Below are positions 8,431 through 16,787 of a DNA stretch of 64,000 nt, one piece after another. Position 1 is the first letter of the stretch; each line of letters opens with the position of its first letter. Origin of the DNA: Aquimonas sp041395245 (GTDB lineage Bacteria; Pseudomonadota; Gammaproteobacteria; Xanthomonadales; Xanthomonadaceae). Where the stretch lies: the NCBI GenBank assembly GCA_041395245.1, contig JAWLAY010000005.1, positions 62,001 to 126,000 of the forward strand, written 5' to 3'. Both the position numbers and the translations under genes were made by a program. The notes under the pieces are model-generated. The model had not been told where the DNA came from and ran no database searches. It saw nothing but the letters and a program-made list of their open reading frames with translations.

Positions 8431-9006
8431 TCAGTCCTGAGTTTCGTCGGCGACGGTTGTGGCAGACCTTGCCCGCGCCTGCTGATCCGCTTCCAACTGC
8501 TTGATCCATTGGAAAAGTTCGCGGAACGCAGCGGGCGGGCGACGTTGTGCGCGTTCGTCTCGGGCAGCCTTGATCAAATGCTGGGCGCGTTGCCGGTCGG
8601 CTTGCGGATGGCGGGCGAAAAACGCCGTCAGCTCCGCTTCGCCGCCGTCGATCAACTGCGCCCGCTGATGCTCAATGCGATGCAGCGCGGCGGCTTGTCG
8701 GCGTGATTCATCGCGATCCCCTTCCAGGGCGCGACGGATGGCGGCGACGGCGTCCTCGTCACGCCGCATGAGCTTGGCCAGATACTGGATTTCGCGTTTG
8801 CGGGCGATGTGCTGGGTAATGCGTCGGGTATGCTGCACGGCGTCGCGCAGGCTGTCGGGCAGCGGTACCCGCTTCAGTTGGGTGTCGGTGAGGCCCACCA
8901 GTTTTTCCGCCAGATCGAAGATCGCGAGGGCATCGCGACGTTGCTGGCTGCGACTGGGGCCTTGATCGGCGGCGTCGAAATCGTCGTCCTGATCCAGATC
9001 GTGCAT
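8431..9006 (-). CDS. darP: Ribosome-associated protein DarP/YjgA (DUF615)
   Basis: This 191-residue, mostly helical, highly charged protein matches the YjgA family, which binds late 50S assembly intermediates near the peptidyl-transferase centre. Typical blocks are SRSQQRRDALAIFDLAEKLV and KREIQYLAKLMR. The C-terminal HPQADRQRAQHLIKAARDE is also conserved. ATG 9006 removes a 41-codon N-terminal extension that overlaps pmbA and has no family counterpart. The divergent arrangement with pmbA is the same as in E. coli. Confidence 0.93.
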   Translation of the reverse strand: MHDLDQDDDFDAADQGPSRSQQRRDALAIFDLAEKLVGLTDTQLKRVPLPDSLRDAVQHTRRITQHIARKREIQYLAKLMRRDEDAVAAIRRALEGDRDESRRQAAALHRIEHQRAQLIDGGEAELTAFFARHPQADRQRAQHLIKAARDERAQRRPPAAFRELFQWIKQLEADQQARARSATTVADETQD

Positions 9007-9044
9007 GGCTGTTCCGCAACAAATAAAACGCAAGGATACGTGAG

Positions 9045-10409
9045 GTGAGTGGAGTTGCTGAAACCACGGGTGCCGCACCCGAGGCCGTACTGGCTGAGTT
9101 GAGTGACATCGCTGAACGCGTGCTGGCACGCTGCAAGGCCAGAGGAGCCAGCCAGGCGGAGGTCGGACTGAATCAGGATCGCGGTCTGGCGGTCAATGTG
9201 CGCATGGGCGAGGTGGAGACGCTGGAATACACCCATGACCGTGGCCTGTCGCTGACGGTGTTCTTTGATCAGCGCAAGGGCAGCGCCAGCACCGCAGACC
9301 TTGATCCGGCCTCCATCGAAACCACCATCGAGCAAGCCTGCGCCGTCGCGCGCTACACCGAGGCGGATCCGTTTGCGGGTCTGGCCGATGCCGAACGCAT
9401 GGCCACCGAGTTCCCGGATCTGGACCAGTGGCATCCGTGGGAAATCAGTGCCGATCAGGCCATCGATATCGCACTGCGCTGCGAGCAGGCCGGACGGGAT
9501 CGCGATCCGCGGATCAGCAATTCCGATGGCGCGTCCCTGTCCAGCGGGCGCAGCCTGTCGGTGTATGCGAACAGTCACGGCTTTATCGGGCGCGAGCACG
9601 GCAGCAGTCACAGTTTGAGCTGCGCGCTGATCGCGGGCCGCGATGAGGCAATGCAGCGCGATTACTGGTACACGGCGTCCTGTCATCCTGACGAGCTGCA
9701 GGACGCGGCCAGTGTCGGGCGCCGCGCTGCCGAGCGCGCCATCGCGCGTCTGCAGCCAGGTGCCGTGCAGACCGGTCGCTATCCGGTGCTGTTCGCGCCC
9801 GAGGTGGCGCGCAGCCTGTTCGGACATTTGTTGTCGGCGGTGTCCGGCGGCGCCCTGTATCGACGCGCCTCCTTCCTGCTTGATTCGATGGGTCGCCAGG
9901 TCTTGCCGGATTGGCTCAGCCTGCAGGAGCGACCCTTGCTGCGACGTGGGCAGCGCTCGGCCGCCTTCGATGCCGAAGGCGTGGCGACCTGTGATAGCGA
10001 TCTGGTGCGCGATGGCGTGTTGACGCGGTATGTGCTGGGTAGCTATTCGGCGCGCAAGCTCGGTCTGCAGAGCACCGGCAATGCGGGCGGGGTGCACAAC
10101 CTGCTGGTTCAGGGGCGCGGCGAGTCGTTTGAATCGCTGCTTGGCGGCATCTCGCACGGGCTGCTGGTCACCGAGCTGATGGGGCAGGGCGTCAGTACCC
10201 TGACCGGTGACTACTCGCGCGGCGCGGCGGGCTTCTGGGTCGAGAACGGGCAGATCGCCTGGCCGGTGGACGAAGCCACCATTGCAGGCAATCTGCGCGA
10301 CATGTTCATGGCCATCGAAGCGGTCGGCAGCGATGTCGACACCCGGTCACACCTGCGCACCGGCTCCGTCCTGATCGGTCAGATGACGGTGGCAGGCGCG
10401 GCGGATTGA
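9045..10409 (+). CDS. pmbA: Metalloprotease-associated protein PmbA/TldE
   Basis: The 454-residue product is the TldE/PmbA partner of the TldD/TldE protease, which processes antibiotic peptides and degrades CcdA in E. coli. Family landmarks include YTHDRGLSLTVFF, the central region GGALYRRASFLLDS, and the C-terminal NAGGVHNLLVQ and GDYSRGAAGFWVENG. The start is GTG 9045, preceded by a purine-rich Shine-Dalgarno region; no better upstream start is available. TldE lacks the zinc-binding HEXXH of TldD, and none is seen here. The gene is divergent from darP with a 38-nt spacer. tldD is not in the window. Confidence 0.93.
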   Translation: MSGVAETTGAAPEAVLAELSDIAERVLARCKARGASQAEVGLNQDRGLAVNVRMGEVETLEYTHDRGLSLTVFFDQRKGSASTADLDPASIETTIEQACAVARYTEADPFAGLADAERMATEFPDLDQWHPWEISADQAIDIALRCEQAGRDRDPRISNSDGASLSSGRSLSVYANSHGFIGREHGSSHSLSCALIAGRDEAMQRDYWYTASCHPDELQDAASVGRRAAERAIARLQPGAVQTGRYPVLFAPEVARSLFGHLLSAVSGGALYRRASFLLDSMGRQVLPDWLSLQERPLLRRGQRSAAFDAEGVATCDSDLVRDGVLTRYVLGSYSARKLGLQSTGNAGGVHNLLVQGRGESFESLLGGISHGLLVTELMGQGVSTLTGDYSRGAAGFWVENGQIAWPVDEATIAGNLRDMFMAIEAVGSDVDTRSHLRTGSVLIGQMTVAGAAD

Positions 10410-10420
10410 CGCGGGCTTGA

Positions 10421-10447
10421 CACTGTCGTCTGTCCGCAACGACAGTG
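10421..10447. terminator. Hairpin downstream of pmbA
   Basis: A perfect 9-bp inverted repeat, CACTGTCGT and ACGACAGTG, with a 9-nt loop lies 11 bp after the pmbA stop. No T-run follows, so it is an inverted repeat in terminator position rather than a classic intrinsic terminator. Confidence 0.4.
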
Positions 10448-10518
10448 CGACACCGTATTCAGCATCCGTTGCGAGCGACACCCCTGCGTCCATCGACGCT
10501 TCAATTGGAGAGAGCATC

Positions 10519-10600
10519 ATGAGCGACACCCCTGAACAACCGCTTCCCCCACCGCCATCGCCTGTCTCGCCGCCGCCGCCGTCGGGCAACGTGCTAACTC
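10519..10600 (+). pseudogene. N-terminal fragment of the DUF4870 protein, cut off by an IS110-type element
   Basis: ATG 10519 follows a good Shine-Dalgarno (GGAGAG). The frame encodes MSDTPEQPLPPPPSPVSPPP, the acidic then proline-rich leader typical of DUF4870 membrane proteins. From about 10600 the sequence changes character into the noncoding end of an IS110-family element, and the fused frame stops at 10713 after unrelated residues. The matching membrane domain reappears on the other side of the element at 12156. That the two pieces were once one gene is inferred from their complementary content, shared strand and flanking position. The exact junction base is not determinable by eye. Confidence 0.6.
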
Positions 10601-10857
10601 TGGTGTCAAGCGATAATGTTGATGTGGGACGCGGTCGTCAAGGACGGCCGGTCGGGCAATGCATTTTCAACGCGCAGCAGATCCCGCGGGCTTCCGTCTT
10701 CAAGGTCTCCTGATCTAACCATAGTGAACACGAGGTCTAAGAAGGCCTCGAACCGATGCCTAAAACAGCATGGAGTCCCGTGGAAGGTCCGAGCATTATC
10801 TGCAGGATCCTATGAGGTCCCGAGCAGCCTCGACGAAGGATCGTCGAGAACAGCCTT
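10601..10857 (-). other. Noncoding 3'-side end of the IS110 element, candidate bridge-RNA region
   Basis: About 257 bp follow the transposase on its coding strand without a credible gene. The stretch contains a perfect 8-bp hairpin at 10829-10848 (CTCGACGA, loop AGGA, TCGTCGAG). In IS1111-type members of the family the guide (bridge) RNA is encoded at this side. Assignment is by position only; no RNA fold was computed. Confidence 0.3.
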
Positions 10858-12077
10858 TCAGTAGCCGCGATATTGCGTCTGTTGTTTGATAGTCCGTTGC
10901 CACGCGAATATTTTGCTGCGACGGCGGTCAGGGCTTTCGCTTCCGATCGGCATTCAGCGGATCGTTCTGTATGTAACGCTCATACTTCTCCCGAAAGCTG
11001 TTCTCGCGCATTCTGATGGCTACGGTTGCGGCGAACCGAAAGCGAAGCGTAGCCGCGCATTCCCGCGCTTGGAGAGCCGCTCCTGTCCGCGGTACTATGG
11101 CCTGACTGGCATTTCGCCAAGTCAAGCCCGCAGTACTTCAGAAATTGACGGTGATGAGCAAAACGCCGGAGATCGCCGCCTTCAGCGAGAATCGTCAGCG
11201 CAAGCACCGGCCCAATGCCAGGCAGCGAGCGAAGTGACTCGTAGTCAGGGCGTCCAACGAGCAACCTATCAGCCTGCTCAGCGAGCTGATCGCGCTGCTG
11301 GATGAGCTCCTGGTAGCGCCGCAACTGCAGGCGGAAGCTTTGAACTTCGATTGACTCATCATCCGCCGGCAACCCGATGCTTCTGCAAGCGACCTCGTAA
11401 AGCTCCTGCAGCCACGCCTTCTTGTTGACCTTTCGGCCCACCAATTCCCATGCCGCCTCGAGAAACTCGTCATAGGGGACGCGTCGGATTGATGCCGCCG
11501 TCGGAAATCGGAGGAGGAATCGCGCAAACCATTCCGCATGGGCAGTGTCGAAGTAGCGCTCGATTTCTGGGAAGTACAGCGGCAGATAGTGCGTCATGAT
11601 GCTGTGCTGCAGGCGAGTTCTAGCCATGCTGATCTGGTAATGCGTCTTCGACAGCTCCTGAAGACCGTGATGCCCAGCGACAAGCGGATCGATGAGTCGC
11701 ATCGTCATGCCCTGCTTCATCAACGCGAGGATCACGGTCGCGTCCTTCGGATCATTCTTATCCCAGGAATTGAACATTGCTTCGCGATAGCGCGCGCCTG
11801 CGACGGAAGAAACAAGGCAGACGTCGAAGCCCTCAGTGAGAAGCCGATAGGCAAGAGTTCGATGGCAATCTCCCGTGGGTTCCATAGCAATCCGCACCGG
11901 CTGTGGAGACTCGCGAAGTAACGAAACCAGTCGATCATGGTCGTCCATGGAGCTGGCCATTCGGAACCGACGATGCTTTCCGTCAGGCGTTTCAATCAGA
12001 ACGGCGTGGTTGCGCTTTGCAATGTCGATCGCAACCCAGGTGGAAGCGGGCGTAGCATCTTTACGGGCAGTCATCAT
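10858..12077 (-). pseudogene. IS110-family transposase (DEDD type), frameshifted C-terminus
   Basis: ATG 12077 follows AGGAAC and begins MMTARKDATPASTWVAIDIA, the RuvC-like N-terminal DEDD domain of IS110 recombinases; MEPTGD and the NDPKDA acidic motifs are intact. The C-terminal IS116/IS110/IS902 domain is recognisable (RSLPGIGPVLALTILAEGG, then CGLDLAKCQSG with the likely catalytic Ser). After that the frame breaks. By comparison with my memory of related proteins there is about a 2-nt insertion near 11095, and single-base losses near 11035 and 10940. The continuation AATVAIRMRENSFREKYERY lies in another frame at about 10940-11035. Further damage follows to about 10858. The copy is therefore probably inactive. 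Confidence 0.85.
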
Positions 12078-12155
12078 TGACAAGTTCCTGTTGTGTGTGA
12101 GAACCATCAGGATGCCTTGAAGGCGATGGCTGCCCCCTTCTTGCCGCGCTTCCAG

Positions 12156-12509
12156 ATGTACTACGGCTTGCCGTCGTCCGAGCAGCGCCAGTGGGCGATG
12201 TTTGCGCACCTCTCGGCGCTGATCGGTCTGATCGTTCCGTTCGGCAATGTGCTAGGCCCCTTGGTGATCTGGCTGGTGCAGAAAGACAAAATGGCCTTTG
12301 TCGATGATCAGGGCAAGGAAGCGCTGAACTTCCAGATCACCGTGTTTGGCGCGGCCGTCATTTCGTTCTTCCTGATGTTCATCCTGATCGGCTTCCTGCT
12401 GATCTTCGTGGTTGGCCTGGGCGCCCTGGTGTTCACCATCATTGCGGCCATCAAGGCCAACGAGGGCGTGGCCTATCGCTACCCGCTGACGATTCGCTTG
12501 ATCAAGTAA
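12156..12509 (+). CDS. DUF4870 (Tic20-like) membrane protein, surviving C-terminal part
   Basis: The open frame encodes a complete DUF4870 domain of 117 residues: SSEQRQWAMFAHLSALIGL, then helices around IVPFGNVLGPLVIWLVQK, AAVISFFLMFILIGFLLI and VFTIIAAIKANEG, ending YRYPLTIRLIK. DUF4870 proteins are small inner-membrane proteins of unknown role. ATG 12156 is the first Met at the domain edge. The original start is probably 10519, on the far side of the IS110 element, so this part is either silent or restarted from an IS-derived promoter. The domain has no stop or frameshift although the neighbouring transposase has decayed, which may mean it is still used. Confidence 0.75.
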   Translation: MYYGLPSSEQRQWAMFAHLSALIGLIVPFGNVLGPLVIWLVQKDKMAFVDDQGKEALNFQITVFGAAVISFFLMFILIGFLLIFVVGLGALVFTIIAAIKANEGVAYRYPLTIRLIK

Positions 12510-12534
12510 GGCGGATTCGCGCATTGGTGACACG

Positions 12535-12560
12535 AAAATGCCCGCGCAAGCGGGCATTTT
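12535..12560. terminator. Bidirectional intrinsic terminator
   Basis: A perfect 10-bp stem, AAAATGCCCG and CGGGCATTTT around a 6-nt loop, is T-rich on both outgoing sides. It lies between the convergent DUF4870 and rlmJ genes and can serve both. Confidence 0.85.
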
Positions 12561-12600
12561 CTTTTCGGCTCACCTTTCGGCACGCGAGCGGTTCGACATC

Positions 12601-13491
12601 TCAGGTTGCCTGTTTCAGCCAGCGCAGGTCGGAGGAGGGTTCATTTTCGCCCATCAAGGACCGCAGTGTCGGCAACATCTGCGCCATCGATTGATCGAAC
12701 TGCCAGGGTGGATTGATCAGCAACATGCCGCTGCCATTCATGCGCAGTGGTGAATCGTCCGGTCGTACCAGCAATTCGGCCAGCAGGACAGATTGCGCAG
12801 GCAGGTCGGCGGCACGGCGCAGGAAGCGCTGGATGCCCGCGCGCCGCTTGATGGGGAACCACACCGCGATGACGGCCGACGGCAGGCGCTGCAAGGCTTC
12901 GCGGACACTGGCCAGAATGGCGTCGAATTCGGCTTCCTGTGCTTCGAACGGCGGGTCGATCAGAATCAGCGCGCGTCGCTCGACGGGCGGCAGCAGTGCC
13001 TTCACGGCGGCGTAGCCGTCCCTCAGTTCGGCACGGGCATTGGCTAGGGGGCTCAATGCTTCGTCAAGCGCCTTGTGTTCGGTGGGCTGCAACTCGCAGG
13101 CGATCAGCCGATCCTGCGGACGTAGCATTTGCGCGGCCAGCAAGGGTGATCCGGGATAGGCGCGCAAGGCCGATGCGTCGCCGTGGGTCGCCACATTGAA
13201 CGCGCGTACGGCTTCGATGTAGCGACGCAGCAGCGCGGATGGCGCGAAGGCCTGACGTTTGGGCTGTTGCTCCGGCGGGCGAAGATCGACCACGCGGCAT
13301 ACGCCGCCTTCGCATTCACCGGTGCGTTGCGCTTCGCTGGATTCCAGCAGATAGCCACCACGACCGGCGTGCGTGTCCAGCAGCAGAAAACCCTTGTCCT
13401 TGCGCTGCATTGCCTCGATCAGGCCGAGCAGGGTGACGTGTTTGAGCACGTCGGCGAAATTGCCCGCGTGAAAGCTGTGTCGGTAGTTCAT
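12601..13491 (-). CDS. rlmJ: 23S rRNA (adenine-2030-N6)-methyltransferase RlmJ
   Basis: The 296-residue protein methylates N6 of A2030 in 23S rRNA. The N-terminus MNYRHSFHAGNFADVLKH is the diagnostic RlmJ signature. The SAM-binding block LLLDTHAGRGGYLL follows, and the catalytic motif appears as DPPFE where DPPYE is usual. Length is slightly above E. coli RlmJ (280). ATG 13491 is chosen over a 24-codon upstream extension because the family signature starts there. The gene is divergent from dnaX with a 102-bp spacer. Confidence 0.94.
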   Translation of the reverse strand: MNYRHSFHAGNFADVLKHVTLLGLIEAMQRKDKGFLLLDTHAGRGGYLLESSEAQRTGECEGGVCRVVDLRPPEQQPKRQAFAPSALLRRYIEAVRAFNVATHGDASALRAYPGSPLLAAQMLRPQDRLIACELQPTEHKALDEALSPLANARAELRDGYAAVKALLPPVERRALILIDPPFEAQEAEFDAILASVREALQRLPSAVIAVWFPIKRRAGIQRFLRRAADLPAQSVLLAELLVRPDDSPLRMNGSGMLLINPPWQFDQSMAQMLPTLRSLMGENEPSSDLRWLKQAT

Positions 13492-13593
13492 GCCGCCAGT
13501 ATCGCAGGACCGGCGCGCCCTCACACCTGCAGGCATCGGAGGAACCGGTCGGCTCTGGCACAATGACGGCCCGCTCTTGTCCGGTGGCGCTGC

Positions 13594-15426
13594 ATGTCCT
13601 ATCTCGTTCTAGCCCGCAAATGGCGCCCACGCCGCTTTGCCGAACTGGTCGGCCAGGAGCATGTGGTGCGAGCGCTGACGCATGCGCTGGAGAGCGGCCG
13701 CGTTCACCATGCCTTCCTGTTCACCGGCACACGCGGTGTCGGCAAGACCACGATTGCCCGCATCTTCGCGAAGAGTCTCAACTGCCTGAGCGGCGTCGGT
13801 GCCGAGCCCTGTGGCGAGTGTTCGGTGTGTCGCGATATCGACGCCGGGCGTTTTGCCGATCTGCTTGAGATCGACGCGGCCAGCAACACCGGCGTGGACG
13901 ATGTGCGCGAATTGATCGAGAACGCGCAGTACATGCCCTCGCGCGGTCGCTTCAAGGTGTATCTGGTCGACGAAGTGCACATGCTGTCGAAGAGCGCCTT
14001 CAACGCCTTGTTGAAGACGCTGGAAGAGCCGCCCGAGCATGTGAAGTTTCTGCTCGCCACGACCGACCCGCAGAAACTTCCGGTCACGGTGTTATCGCGC
14101 TGCCTGCAGTTCAATCTGAAGCGACTCACGCAGGAGCAGATTGCGCTGCAGATGACGTCCATTCTCGCTGCCGAGAACATCCAGGCCGAGCCTGAGTCGA
14201 TTCGACTGTTGGCCAAGGCCGCCGACGGCAGTCTGCGTGACGGATTGTCGCTGCTGGATCAGGCCATCGCCTACGGTGGTGGCGCATTGCGCAATGCGGA
14301 TGTGCGCAGCATGCTCGGCACGGTGGATCGCCATCAGATCGGCGCTTTGCTGGACGCGCTGATCGCGGTGGATGGCGGTGCGCTGTTGCAGCGGATCGAA
14401 GAGGTGGCCGCCATTGCGCCGGATTTTTCCGTCGCGTTGGATGCGCTGGCCGAAGGCCTGCACCAGGTGCAACTTGAACAGCTGGTTCCCGGCGTTTCGC
14501 ACGTCGATCTCGGTTTCGACGTGCAGGGTGCGGCCAGTGCAATCAGTCCCGAGCAGATCCAGCTTTGGTATCAAATGGCGCTGCAGGGCAAACGTGAATT
14601 GGTCATGGCGCCAACCGAGCGGCTCGGTTTTGAAATGAGCTTGCTGCGCATGCTGGCGTTTGCGCGGCTGGAGCTGCCCGATGGTCCGATGCCGAGCACA
14701 TCGCCGAGTGCTTCGGCGGCACCGTTGTCGAATCCCGCGAGCGCCACATCTGCACCGGCGAGCAACAGTGCGAATCTGGCCGCGCAGAGTATTTCCGCCA
14801 TTCAGGCTGCACTGGGTGCCGCGCCGCCCTCACGCGACAACACGCCGCGCGCGAGCGCGTCGACGGCGCCCACCGCGGCGACCTCGCCGGTGTGGTTGGC
14901 CATGCAGGGCAATGCCGCCGTCCAGTTGCCGGAGCGGGAGGTGCTTGCGCCAGCGCTGATCGTGCCGGATGCGGCGACGCAAGCGTCCGAACCGGTTGTC
15001 GAGCAGGCCAGCGGCGAGCCGCTCGCCGCGCTGCTGGACAACGAAGACTGGCTGGCGCTGCAGGCCCGCATGCAGCTCAGCGGACCCGAGCGCGACCTCG
15101 CGGCGAGCACCAGTCTGGCTAGTTACGATGGCGTTCGCCTGAAGCTGAACCTTCCCGAGTCCCTGGCGCATCTACGCTTGCCGACTCTGGTGGATTCACT
15201 GGCGACGCGCTTGGGTATCCTGCTGGGCGGCAAACCACAGATCGTGTTTGTGAGCGATGCGCCACCGCGTGAAACCCTGCATGCGCGTACCGAACGCGAG
15301 CGCAACGAGCAGCAACAGCAGGCGGAGACAAGGTTCCAGAATCATCCGGTGGTATTGCGACTGGTCGCCAACTATGGCGCCCGTGTCGTGCCGGGTTCGA
15401 TTCGGCCTGACTCCGGCTCCAACTGA
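13594..15426 (+). CDS. dnaX: DNA polymerase III subunits gamma and tau
   Basis: This 610-residue AAA+ clamp-loader ATPase opens with MSYLVLARKWRPRRFAELVG. Walker A is GTRGVGKTT (about residues 45-53). The zinc-binding Cys set runs through NCLSGVGAEPCGECSVC. The DEVHMLSKSAFNALLKTLEE block and a TTDPQKLPVTVLSRC sensor region follow. After about residue 365 comes a long Ala/Ser/Pro/Thr-rich linker and then a tau-specific C-terminal domain that binds polymerase and helicase. I saw no A-rich slippery heptamer of the E. coli kind, so whether a short gamma form is made is unknown. It heads the dnaX-ybaB-recR unit. Confidence 0.97.
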   Translation: MSYLVLARKWRPRRFAELVGQEHVVRALTHALESGRVHHAFLFTGTRGVGKTTIARIFAKSLNCLSGVGAEPCGECSVCRDIDAGRFADLLEIDAASNTGVDDVRELIENAQYMPSRGRFKVYLVDEVHMLSKSAFNALLKTLEEPPEHVKFLLATTDPQKLPVTVLSRCLQFNLKRLTQEQIALQMTSILAAENIQAEPESIRLLAKAADGSLRDGLSLLDQAIAYGGGALRNADVRSMLGTVDRHQIGALLDALIAVDGGALLQRIEEVAAIAPDFSVALDALAEGLHQVQLEQLVPGVSHVDLGFDVQGAASAISPEQIQLWYQMALQGKRELVMAPTERLGFEMSLLRMLAFARLELPDGPMPSTSPSASAAPLSNPASATSAPASNSANLAAQSISAIQAALGAAPPSRDNTPRASASTAPTAATSPVWLAMQGNAAVQLPEREVLAPALIVPDAATQASEPVVEQASGEPLAALLDNEDWLALQARMQLSGPERDLAASTSLASYDGVRLKLNLPESLAHLRLPTLVDSLATRLGILLGGKPQIVFVSDAPPRETLHARTERERNEQQQQAETRFQNHPVVLRLVANYGARVVPGSIRPDSGSN

Positions 15427-15474
15427 TCGGTTGCATCGTAAAACCTACTTTCTCTTACCAACCAGGACAACATC

Positions 15475-15798
15475 ATGCGTGGACCCTTGGCAGGCCTGAT
15501 GCAACAGGCGCAGAAGATGCAGGACAACCTCAAGAAGGCGCAGGAGGAACTCGCGCATGTTGAGGTCAGCGGGCAGTCGGGCGGCGGCCTGGTTAAGATC
15601 ACCATGACGGCACGCATGGATTTGCGGCGCGTGCAGATTGATCCGCAGGCGATCAGCGACGATATCGAGATGCTCGAAGATCTGATCACCGCGGCATTCA
15701 ATGACGCCATTGCGCGTGCCAACGAAGCCTCGCAGGCCAAGATGGGCGCGGTGACGGCCGGTGTGCCCTTGCCGCCCGGCATGAAACTGCCGTTCTGA
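15475..15798 (+). CDS. Nucleoid-associated protein, YbaB/EbfC family
   Basis: This 107-residue dimeric DNA-binding protein opens with MRGPLAGLMQQAQKMQDNL and has a central GGGLVKITMTARMDLRRVQI. The C-terminal LEDLITAAFNDAIARANE helix precedes a Pro/Gly-rich tail (PLPPGMKLPF). It binds DNA as a tweezer-like dimer and acts as a minor nucleoid organiser. A Shine-Dalgarno (AGGA) lies about 8 nt before ATG 15475. The dnaX-ybaB-recR order is widely conserved. Confidence 0.95.
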   Translation: MRGPLAGLMQQAQKMQDNLKKAQEELAHVEVSGQSGGGLVKITMTARMDLRRVQIDPQAISDDIEMLEDLITAAFNDAIARANEASQAKMGAVTAGVPLPPGMKLPF

Positions 15799-15804
15799 TC
15801 ACCC

Positions 15805-16398
15805 ATGAGTCTGCTTGAGGAACTGGTCGAGGCTCTGCGGGTATTGCCGGGCGTCGGACAGAAATCGGCGCAGCGCATGGCCTGGCACCTGCTGGAGCGG
15901 CAGCGCACCGGTGGCAAACGTCTGGCACAGGTACTGGATCAGGCCATGCAACGAATCGGGCATTGCCAACGTTGCCGGACCTTCACCGAGGACGCCGTGT
16001 GTCCGCTTTGCAGCAGCGCTGCGCGCGATGACAGCCTGTTGTGCGTGGTCGAAACACCAGCCGACCAAGCCGCACTGGAAGTGGCGACGGGCTACCGTGG
16101 CCGCTACTTCGTCCTGTTGGGGCGGCTATCGCCCCTGGATGGACGTGGCCCACGCGAGCTGGGACTGGATCAACTGGACACAAGACTCGCGGAAGGCGCG
16201 GTGCGCGAACTCATCATCGCCACCAGCGCCACCGTCGAAGGCGAGGCTACCGCGCATTACCTGACCCAGTTGGCGCGCCGTCACGCCATTCAGCCGACCC
16301 GGCTTGCGCATGGCGTGCCCTTGGGCGGTGAGCTTGAGTACATTGATCGCGGCACCCTCGCACACGCCTTCGGCAGCCGACAGCAGGTCGCGCCGTAG
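15805..16398 (+). CDS. recR: Recombination mediator protein RecR
   Basis: This 197-residue partner of RecO/RecF helps load RecA at single-strand gaps. The helix-hairpin-helix LRVLPGVGQKSAQRMAWHL is followed by a four-cysteine zinc finger (HCQRC, then CPLC). The Toprim domain (LCVVETPADQAALEV to LIIATSATVEGEATAHYL) completes the protein. It starts 6 nt after ybaB, so the two are cotranscribed. Confidence 0.96.
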   Translation: MSLLEELVEALRVLPGVGQKSAQRMAWHLLERQRTGGKRLAQVLDQAMQRIGHCQRCRTFTEDAVCPLCSSAARDDSLLCVVETPADQAALEVATGYRGRYFVLLGRLSPLDGRGPRELGLDQLDTRLAEGAVRELIIATSATVEGEATAHYLTQLARRHAIQPTRLAHGVPLGGELEYIDRGTLAHAFGSRQQVAP

Positions 16399-16440
16399 TT
16401 CCCGCATTCCTTTCCTGCCACATTCCGGGAGACCATCGCC

Positions 16441-16785
16441 ATGAGCGATACCTTGTTCAGCCGCATCATCCGGCGCGAGATTCCCGCCGATATCGTGTTC
16501 GAGGACGAGCACGTGCTGGCGTTCCGCGACATCCATCCGCAGGCACCCGTGCATGTCCTGTTCATCCCCAAGAAGGCGGTTGCCACGCTGAATGATGTCG
16601 CGCCTTGCGACGCGGAGTTGCTCGGTCGTCTGATGCTGGCAGCAGCGGATTACGCCCGACTCGAAGGGTTCGCCGAACAGGGCTACCGGGTGGTGATGAA
16701 CTGCAACCGGGATGGCGGGCAGTCGGTGTACCACATTCACCTGCATCTGCTTGCCGGTCGTCAGTTGACCTGGCCACCGGGCTGA
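16441..16785 (+). CDS. hinT: HIT-family purine nucleoside phosphoramidase HinT
   Basis: The 114-residue Hint-branch protein opens with MSDTLFSRIIRREIPADIVF, and has AFRDIHPQAPVHVLFIPKK. The active-site HIT motif HIHLHLL is near residues 98-104. It hydrolyses AMP-lysine and AMP-amine phosphoramidates. It stands 42 nt after recR on the same strand and converges with the small RHH gene with 2 nt between stops. Confidence 0.93.
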   Translation: MSDTLFSRIIRREIPADIVFEDEHVLAFRDIHPQAPVHVLFIPKKAVATLNDVAPCDAELLGRLMLAAADYARLEGFAEQGYRVVMNCNRDGGQSVYHIHLHLLAGRQLTWPPG

Positions 16786-16787
16786 TT

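Larger units (their letters stand above)
10601..12140 (-). mobile_element. Decayed IS110-family element inserted in a DUF4870 gene
   Basis: The stretch between the two halves of the DUF4870 gene holds one IS110-type transposase reading on the minus strand (about 12077 to 10858). It leaves only about 60-80 bp on the 5' side of the transposase and about 260 bp of noncoding sequence on its 3' side. IS110-family elements lack terminal inverted repeats and usually make no target duplication, so both ends given here are approximate (plus or minus about 40 bp). The asymmetric layout resembles the IS1111 subgroup, whose guide RNA lies on the 3' side. The transposase is frameshifted, so the copy is probably immobile. 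Confidence 0.75.

Noticed and set aside
13492..13593. 4.5S (SRP) RNA gene upstream of dnaX
   Set aside because: Some gammaproteobacteria carry it there, but the conserved GGAAGGAAGCAGCC core is absent from this 100-bp spacer.
13594..15426. Programmed frameshift producing DnaX gamma
   Set aside because: No A-AAA-AAG-like slippery heptamer with a nearby stop was seen in the linker region. The protein may be tau only, or gamma may arise by proteolysis.
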